A DNA stretch of 64,000 bases from Psychrobacillus sp. FSL K6-2836 (GTDB lineage Bacteria > Bacillota > Bacilli > Bacillales_A > Planococcaceae): positions 1 through 64,000 of the forward strand of contig NZ_JBBOOM010000004.1 of NCBI RefSeq assembly GCF_038003085.1. Direction: 5' to 3'. Under the pieces are notes generated by a model that was not told where the DNA came from, made no database searches, and saw only the letters and a list, made by a program, of their open reading frames with translations. Numbering within the stretch: the first letter of the stretch is position 1; each line of letters starts with the position of its first letter. Below, in pieces: positions 59,027 to 64,000 of this stretch. Both the position numbers and the translations under genes were made by a program.

Positions 59027-59992
59027 TTGGTAAAAAAAGTACTTTTATTCGGAGATATTGGTATCGATGATACAGTTGCTTTAATTTACGCAAGTTTAAC
59101 TAAAGAAATAGAGATTGTTGGTATAGTTGCCGATTATGGTAATGTATCAAGAGAAGATGCAGTGTCCAATATCTATTATTTGATGAAATTGTTTGACTTT
59201 CCACAAGGTATACCTGTTATCCGGGGGGCAGAAGTACCTTTAACAGGTGAACAGCCCACTTTCTATCCAGAAATACACGGGGAGCGTGGACTAGGACCAA
59301 TCATACCGAATGATGATCACAGATTAAAAATCGAAAACTTTTTAGAAATAGTGAACCTAATTGAAAATTATAAGGATGAACTAATTATTGTAAATATTGG
59401 TCGTCTTACTTCACTTGCGACGATGTTCATACTATACAGAGATCTTATGACAAACGTAAAAGAGTTTTATATTATGGGTGGAGCATTTTGGATTCCTGGA
59501 AATGTTACAACCGTTGCAGAAGCGAACTTTCATGGGGATCCTGTTGCTGTGAATATCGTCTTGACGTATGCTAATAACATTACAATAATTCCATTAAATG
59601 CAACTCAAAAGGCAATTGTAACACCTGAGATGGTTGCGTATATAGAGCAATTCGGAAAAACTAAAATTTTCAAACCATTAATGGATTACTATACTCGTTT
59701 TTATAAAGAGCGAGACCCGTCCCTTCAAGGAAGTCCCGTCCATGATGCCCTAACACTAATGGCAGCAATTCATCCTGAAATGTTCATCTTTGAGTCTTAT
59801 CCTATTGTAGTTGTTGATGACTTGGATGGACCAACTAGAGGACAAAGTATTGCTGATACTCGGCCGTATTCAAATAATAATGGTGAAAAAAAACATCGTA
59901 TAGCATTCGATATTCATTATGAAATGTTCTTTTACAATTTTTTATCCGTTATGACAGGTCAAGATTTAAATAATGGATTAACTGAAGTATGA
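59027..59992 (+). CDS. Nucleoside hydrolase (IunH family)
   Basis: 321 residues. VLLFGDIGIDDTVALIYASL at the N-terminus is the calcium-binding DxGxDD motif, GVADYGNVS follows, and VHDALTLMAAIHPEMF near residue 235 supplies the late aspartate ligand. The first Asp of the usual DTDPG is replaced (LFGDIG), but the three calcium-ligand Asp residues remain. It hydrolyses the N-glycosidic bond of nucleosides for base salvage. The start is TTG after a perfect AGGAGGG at 59014-59020. Monocistronic. Confidence 0.86.
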   Translation: MVKKVLLFGDIGIDDTVALIYASLTKEIEIVGIVADYGNVSREDAVSNIYYLMKLFDFPQGIPVIRGAEVPLTGEQPTFYPEIHGERGLGPIIPNDDHRLKIENFLEIVNLIENYKDELIIVNIGRLTSLATMFILYRDLMTNVKEFYIMGGAFWIPGNVTTVAEANFHGDPVAVNIVLTYANNITIIPLNATQKAIVTPEMVAYIEQFGKTKIFKPLMDYYTRFYKERDPSLQGSPVHDALTLMAAIHPEMFIFESYPIVVVDDLDGPTRGQSIADTRPYSNNNGEKKHRIAFDIHYEMFFYNFLSVMTGQDLNNGLTEV

Positions 59993-60021
59993 GCATATTA
60001 AGAATTTGAGATCAATCAACA

Positions 60022-61152
60022 TTACTCAAAAACTCCGTTTCTTAATATAACAAAATCTATATCCACATTTACTTTCATGTTTTTAAACATCTCCCGCCAT
60101 TTTTCCTTAGTCAGATCAGAGTTCCTCACTTTGCTTCTATATTTTTCACCAAAGCCAAAAATATCAGATTCCACTTCCTGAGCATGGGCAATAACTCTGG
60201 ATATTTCACTTGATAGGTTTTTACTGATTGCTTTTTCAAGTTTCGTTACAAGTTCAGGATCACCTAGATTTACATCTGGATATATTTCTAATACTCTTGC
60301 TTTTAACTTTAGGTTTAGGTCAAATTCAGGTGTGGAAGTGGAAGCATCGATTAATTTCAATTCTCTTTTTGAGCGAATGGCATCAAATACAATTGGAATT
60401 TCGCTCGCAGGTTTTTTCAGTAAACCGGGGGGGATTTCTTCTTCCTTTAACTTAGTCTCAAAAAATCCTGACTTAAAACTATCTCTCACAAGCTTTACGA
60501 AAAAACTATCCTTCACTGGAAGTGAACTAACCATTGTGCCACCTTTGAATAGAGCTATCCCACTCATTTCAATGTGTTCTTCGTTTCTTTTTATAATTGG
60601 CATAGCAATATCCCTACCAATGGAATAAAAATCGTGTGCAGTTTCATGAAGAGTAGGAGAGATCATATATTCCTGACTGATATTTTGTTCTAATAGCCTA
60701 AATATATGCTGCCCAATATCATCAATATTTTTATATTCATAATTGAGTAATGATGCCGTCTCATCTTCTACCACAGCCATAAATAGACCATTACTTACAT
60801 TTGCATTTTCTAAGTTTAAGTCAATGTAGTAATGGAGGTTTTCTTTAGCCAACTTTTCGCCGAACAAAATGACCCTCATTTGACCAACCGTAATTTTTTT
60901 AGATAGTTTTCGATTAGCTTTCATCCGATTACCCTTACTAGTGTCATTTTCTGTTGTAATAATTTCCACATTACTTTGAAATTCAGGATTCACTTCGCGA
61001 ATAACTGCAGTAATCTCCATTTTATCTTCGGTTCCCAAATCATAGCCAACTAAAGTCGTCAACCCTATTTTATCAAGAATATTTGTCTCAGCACATCCAG
61101 ATAATAGACAAGATAAAAAAAGAAGCATGAGACAGAAATTATACTTTTTCAT
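60022..61152 (-). CDS. Spore germinant-receptor lipoprotein, GerAC type
   Basis: 376 residues. A lipoprotein signal with LLFLSCLLSGCAETNILD anchors it outside the forespore inner membrane. Landmarks of the Ger(x)C family follow: IGLTTLVGYDLG, KLSKKITVGQMRVILFGEKLA and the C-terminal domain with FDLNLKLKARVLEIYPDV and LSSEISRVIAHAQE. It is the C subunit of a GerA-type nutrient receptor. Its frame overlaps the preceding B-subunit gene by 14 bases. It is the last gene of the operon. Confidence 0.92.
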   Translation of the reverse strand: MKKYNFCLMLLFLSCLLSGCAETNILDKIGLTTLVGYDLGTEDKMEITAVIREVNPEFQSNVEIITTENDTSKGNRMKANRKLSKKITVGQMRVILFGEKLAKENLHYYIDLNLENANVSNGLFMAVVEDETASLLNYEYKNIDDIGQHIFRLLEQNISQEYMISPTLHETAHDFYSIGRDIAMPIIKRNEEHIEMSGIALFKGGTMVSSLPVKDSFFVKLVRDSFKSGFFETKLKEEEIPPGLLKKPASEIPIVFDAIRSKRELKLIDASTSTPEFDLNLKLKARVLEIYPDVNLGDPELVTKLEKAISKNLSSEISRVIAHAQEVESDIFGFGEKYRSKVRNSDLTKEKWREMFKNMKVNVDIDFVILRNGVFE

Positions 61153-62260
61153 CTCTTTGTCCCTTCCTTGATGTGAATTTTTTCTTCAACATAGTGATCA
61201 TAAATAAGAGAATAGGATATATAAACACAATATAGAAAGCAATTTGTCCAAAATGAGTGTTAATCGAATTTATCTGTGTGCGAGTCTGAACTATTAATGT
61301 ACCGATGAAAATAAGTAAAGAGAATATCCAAACAAATTTCGTTCCGCTTATTTTGACTAATCGTATAGTCCCCCGATAAGCAGCCCAAAGATAAAGACAA
61401 AGATTAGGTAAAATGATCAGCATCCAAAAACAAACCGCAACAAACTCAAATCGCTCCATAAATGGAAAACTGATAAAACTAAACAATGTCAATGTCGCCC
61501 ATATTGTTTTAAGTAACTTTCCTTCACTATAATAGGTAATCGATACCATCATGACGGAAAGATAAATAATGGTCGTAGCTAACAAACCTAAATGCACATA
61601 CTTCTTGACTTTTTTCTTTTCTTTGATGAAGGGATAAATCACATTTAAGATTTCAAAGCCAATAATCGTAAACGTCATGGATTTTGCTCCTTTTAATATA
61701 GAGCTAAAGTTTGTCTCCAAAATAGGAAAAAGGGCTTCCGATGAAGAAAATTTCATAGGGAAAATTAACATTGGAAAGATCCAAAGTGCGAGTACGACAC
61801 TAAAAAAAGAAACGCCGACTACTACTCGAAGTCCACCTGTAAACGCATATATAATGATAAGTAATAAGGTGGCTGAAAGAAACCAAGTACCTAAATTAGG
61901 AAAAATCCAGGCTTGAATAACTTCAATATAATTTCGTAAAACGGAGAAAAATGCTATAAAACAATACACTACATAAAGGGCATTTAAAAAATTACCAATC
62001 CAAATTCCAAAAATATCTTGTTGAATTCCATAAAGGTCATTGGAACCGTACACTTCTAGTGTCTTAATCATGCAAAAAGCAACAATGTGGGTTGCAAGAC
62101 CTGCAAGTAACACTGATATCCATGCATCGTGCTTAGCATCTTGATATATAATACGTTGGAACCCCTGTATCCCCACTCCAACTTGAGCACTATGAATCAC
62201 AAAAAAAAGTAAATATGCATTTATCATATCTTTAGAACTAAGTCGTATTGGATTCTTCAC
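61139..62260 (-). CDS. Spore germination permease-like subunit, GerAB type
   Basis: 373 residues with about ten transmembrane helices of the amino-acid/polyamine permease fold. ISSKDMINAYLLFFVIHSAQVGVGIQGFQR-like opening (residues 5-34), the DAWISVLLAG segment and FISFPFMERFEFVAV near 270 are typical of the B subunit, which carries the germinant-binding site. The germinant cannot be read from sequence. It starts 17 bases after the A-subunit stop. Confidence 0.92.
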   Translation of the reverse strand: MKNPIRLSSKDMINAYLLFFVIHSAQVGVGIQGFQRIIYQDAKHDAWISVLLAGLATHIVAFCMIKTLEVYGSNDLYGIQQDIFGIWIGNFLNALYVVYCFIAFFSVLRNYIEVIQAWIFPNLGTWFLSATLLLIIIYAFTGGLRVVVGVSFFSVVLALWIFPMLIFPMKFSSSEALFPILETNFSSILKGAKSMTFTIIGFEILNVIYPFIKEKKKVKKYVHLGLLATTIIYLSVMMVSITYYSEGKLLKTIWATLTLFSFISFPFMERFEFVAVCFWMLIILPNLCLYLWAAYRGTIRLVKISGTKFVWIFSLLIFIGTLIVQTRTQINSINTHFGQIAFYIVFIYPILLFMITMLKKKFTSRKGQRDEKV

Positions 62261-62276
62261 TCATTTCACCTACAGT

Positions 62277-63797
62277 TCAACTTTTATCAGGCTTTATAGG
62301 TTGGGGATTGTATTTCTCTTCATTTGTCGGTCTTGTAAGAGCCGGTCTTTTTGCAGTGAACGGTAAAGGCATTCTTATGATACTATTTCGCATATCTTTC
62401 AACCTTGGCGGATAAAAAGGAGATAAATATGGTGCACCCATACTGGATTGACGCAAAAGATGAATGAGGATAAAACAAAAAGCAAGCATAATACCATAAA
62501 AACCCCAAAATCCTGCTAGTATGATAATTGGGAAACGAATGAGTCTGATAACATTGCCCATCATATAACTTGGAGTTGTAAATGATGCTAATGCGCTTAA
62601 AGCGACAAAAATGAGTAGTATATTGCTTGTAATTCCTGCTTGGACAGCTGCTGTCCCAATTACGATACCGCCAACAATACCGATAGTTTGTCCAATTTTT
62701 GTTGGTAATCTCGCTCCAGCCTCTCTAAGTAATTCAATTATAAATTCAAGAAGCAATGCTTCAAACACAGGTGGAAATGGAACTAATGCTCTCGATTCAC
62801 TAAGTGGAACCAAGAAGGCTTGTGGGATTACTTCATAATGAAAGGTCAGTGCCCCTACATATATTGGTGTCAAAAAAACTGATAAAAGTATGGCCGTAAA
62901 TCTTAATAACCGAGCAAATGTTGCAATATGCCATCTTAGATTTTGATCTTCTTGACTTTGAAAGAATTCGACAAACGACTGAGGACATATGATAGCCATA
63001 GAACTACCGTCCACAATTAGACCTATTTTGCCATTTAACAGACCGTCGCAAAACCTATCAGGTCTTTCAGTCAATAGCATTTGTGGAAAAACCGATAACG
63101 AGTTATCATCAATCATCTCTGAAAGAACAGCACTGTCGATTAACGCATCTATTTCAAGACTTGTGATTCTTTGCTTCAGTGAATTTATCATTTGATCATC
63201 AGCAATACCATTCATGTACAATAATGCAACTGATGTATTTGTGCGCTTCCCAATTGTAAATTTTTCGTTACAAAGATCAGAACTCGCTATGTAGCGACGG
63301 ATCAAGGAAATATTTGTAGAAAGGCTTTCATTAAATCCTACCTGAGCACCTATTACTTGTGATTCATTTTCAGGTGCTGCCAAACTTCGGGATTCTCGTG
63401 TGGTGATATTTGCTATTATTGCTTGAGGGTAACCGTCCAGATGTATAAGGACAGATCCATGAATGATTGATTCAATCGTTTTCTCTAGTTGACCGGATAT
63501 ATTAACTTCAGGTATGGAGAGAGCATCTTTAATAGTTTCCGGTGTTTCATTATGTTTATTCTGTAAATTTGATATGATATGCTCGTTTAAGGTCTGGTCT
63601 TTAACTAAATTATCTATATAAATAATCGTAAGATTGGGTGGTATAGATTTAATGATTAAATCAAATGGATTATGAGTAGCATCTTTTATCTGCTGAATAA
63701 AACCATCATTAGAGGAAGAAATCATTTTAGTGTCTAAGTTAGTTTTATATAATACTTTAGGCGTCTGTTTCTTATTGAAAGGTAGTTTAAATTTCAT
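62277..63797 (-). CDS. Spore germination receptor subunit, GerAA type
   Basis: 506 residues. A large soluble N-terminal domain (about 1-290) carries QIKDATHNPFDL, RREVNISGQLEKTIESI-like VNISGQLEKTIESI and ALLYMNGIADDQM; the family signature RPDRFCDGLLNGKIGLIVDGS near 255 follows, then membrane segments from about 300 and the ALLLEFIIELLREAGARLPTKIGQTIGIVGG region near 355. It is the A subunit of the nutrient receptor, first gene of the gerA-gerB-gerC operon. AGGAGAAT lies upstream at a long spacing. I could not see an unambiguous sigma-G promoter. Confidence 0.93.
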   Translation of the reverse strand: MKFKLPFNKKQTPKVLYKTNLDTKMISSSNDGFIQQIKDATHNPFDLIIKSIPPNLTIIYIDNLVKDQTLNEHIISNLQNKHNETPETIKDALSIPEVNISGQLEKTIESIIHGSVLIHLDGYPQAIIANITTRESRSLAAPENESQVIGAQVGFNESLSTNISLIRRYIASSDLCNEKFTIGKRTNTSVALLYMNGIADDQMINSLKQRITSLEIDALIDSAVLSEMIDDNSLSVFPQMLLTERPDRFCDGLLNGKIGLIVDGSSMAIICPQSFVEFFQSQEDQNLRWHIATFARLLRFTAILLSVFLTPIYVGALTFHYEVIPQAFLVPLSESRALVPFPPVFEALLLEFIIELLREAGARLPTKIGQTIGIVGGIVIGTAAVQAGITSNILLIFVALSALASFTTPSYMMGNVIRLIRFPIIILAGFWGFYGIMLAFCFILIHLLRQSSMGAPYLSPFYPPRLKDMRNSIIRMPLPFTAKRPALTRPTNEEKYNPQPIKPDKS

Positions 63798-63915
63798 CTT
63801 GAATATTATTCTCCTTCCATTTGTATACTTTCTTTTTAGAATAGGCTTTAAAGAGGTAAACTATACTTTTGTCATTAAGTTTTAATATTTCGTGGGTTTA
63901 TAGAACAAGACAGGT

Positions 63916-63957
63916 AAAACGCTTGGGGTTCCTAAAAAACTCAAGCGTTTTTATTTT
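63916..63957 (+). terminator. Terminator-like hairpin near the right edge
   Basis: AAAACGCTTG pairs with CAAGCGTTTT over a 16-base loop that itself can pair GGTT with AACT, followed by TATTTT. Its gene is probably outside the window on the right. Confidence 0.65.
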
Positions 63958-64000
63958 CTATTAATATTAATGTGTTTGTGCAAATTTTCACACAAAAAAT

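Overview
The window comes from a low-GC, endospore-forming Bacillales chromosome. Evidence: A+T-rich intergenic DNA, Bacillus-type AGGAGG ribosome sites with frequent TTG/GTG starts, a gerA-type germination operon, and gene order matching the Bacillus subtilis ccd-citB-yne-parEC region. A Planococcaceae relative (Psychrobacillus/Lysinibacillus/Sporosarcina-like) is my inference; no rRNA or tRNA gene is present to confirm it.

Layout. 1-12.5 kb is an accessory mosaic: DinB-like, VOC, nucleoside-deoxyribosyltransferase-like, acetyltransferase, TetR/MFS efflux pair, PAP2 phosphatase, methyltransferase, beta-lactamase-fold hydrolase, a two-fold repeat protein, at least two decayed genes (7.1-7.4 kb and 9.5-9.7 kb), and an E. 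coli-type speD. 12.6-18.5 kb holds serC, a heterodimeric BmrCD/YheIH-type ABC exporter and a YhfK-like reductase. 18.8-21 kb is ccdA-ccdB-ccdC-yneK (cytochrome c maturation). 21-28.6 kb holds DUF1659/DUF2922/YvrJ small genes, a Sco copper chaperone, mscL, a GGDEF-EAL protein, a lytic transglycosylase, pncA, a YfkAB radical SAM protein and a second DinB-like protein. acnA (citB) follows at 28.7 kb with a CcpC-type box upstream.

Between acnA and yneP lies a block absent from the B. subtilis order as I recall it (31.5-44.6 kb). It has a 1069-residue MalT/SARP-type regulator followed by an apparent operon: a Liv-type substrate-binding lipoprotein, two ATPases, two permeases, a KAS III-like condensing enzyme with an altered triad, an alpha/beta hydrolase, a short-chain reductase and an acyl-CoA ligase. 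Three TTTTGTAA repeats, two of them spaced 11 bp, lie just upstream of the operon's -10 and resemble SARP operators; a cre-like site is adjacent. I read this as a regulated import-and-activation route for an unknown carboxylic acid. It is the best candidate for an undescribed system.

The yne series then resumes (yneP, yneQ, a YeiH/LysR insertion, yneR, plsY, parE, parC), followed by CopC/CopD copper proteins, an acetyltransferase, a nucleoside hydrolase and a gerA-gerB-gerC operon at the right edge.

Intergenic DNA is unusually rich in dispersed repeats. The most striking is a ~170-nt element of nested stems whose two full copies differ in sequence but keep pairing (35.3 and 49.1 kb, with half copies at 17.7 and 25.2 kb). 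Others are a ~430-bp head-to-head element upstream of parE, a 271-bp element with terminal inverted repeats before yfkAB, modular GC-rich repeats, and an 82-bp higher-order tandem array after parC.
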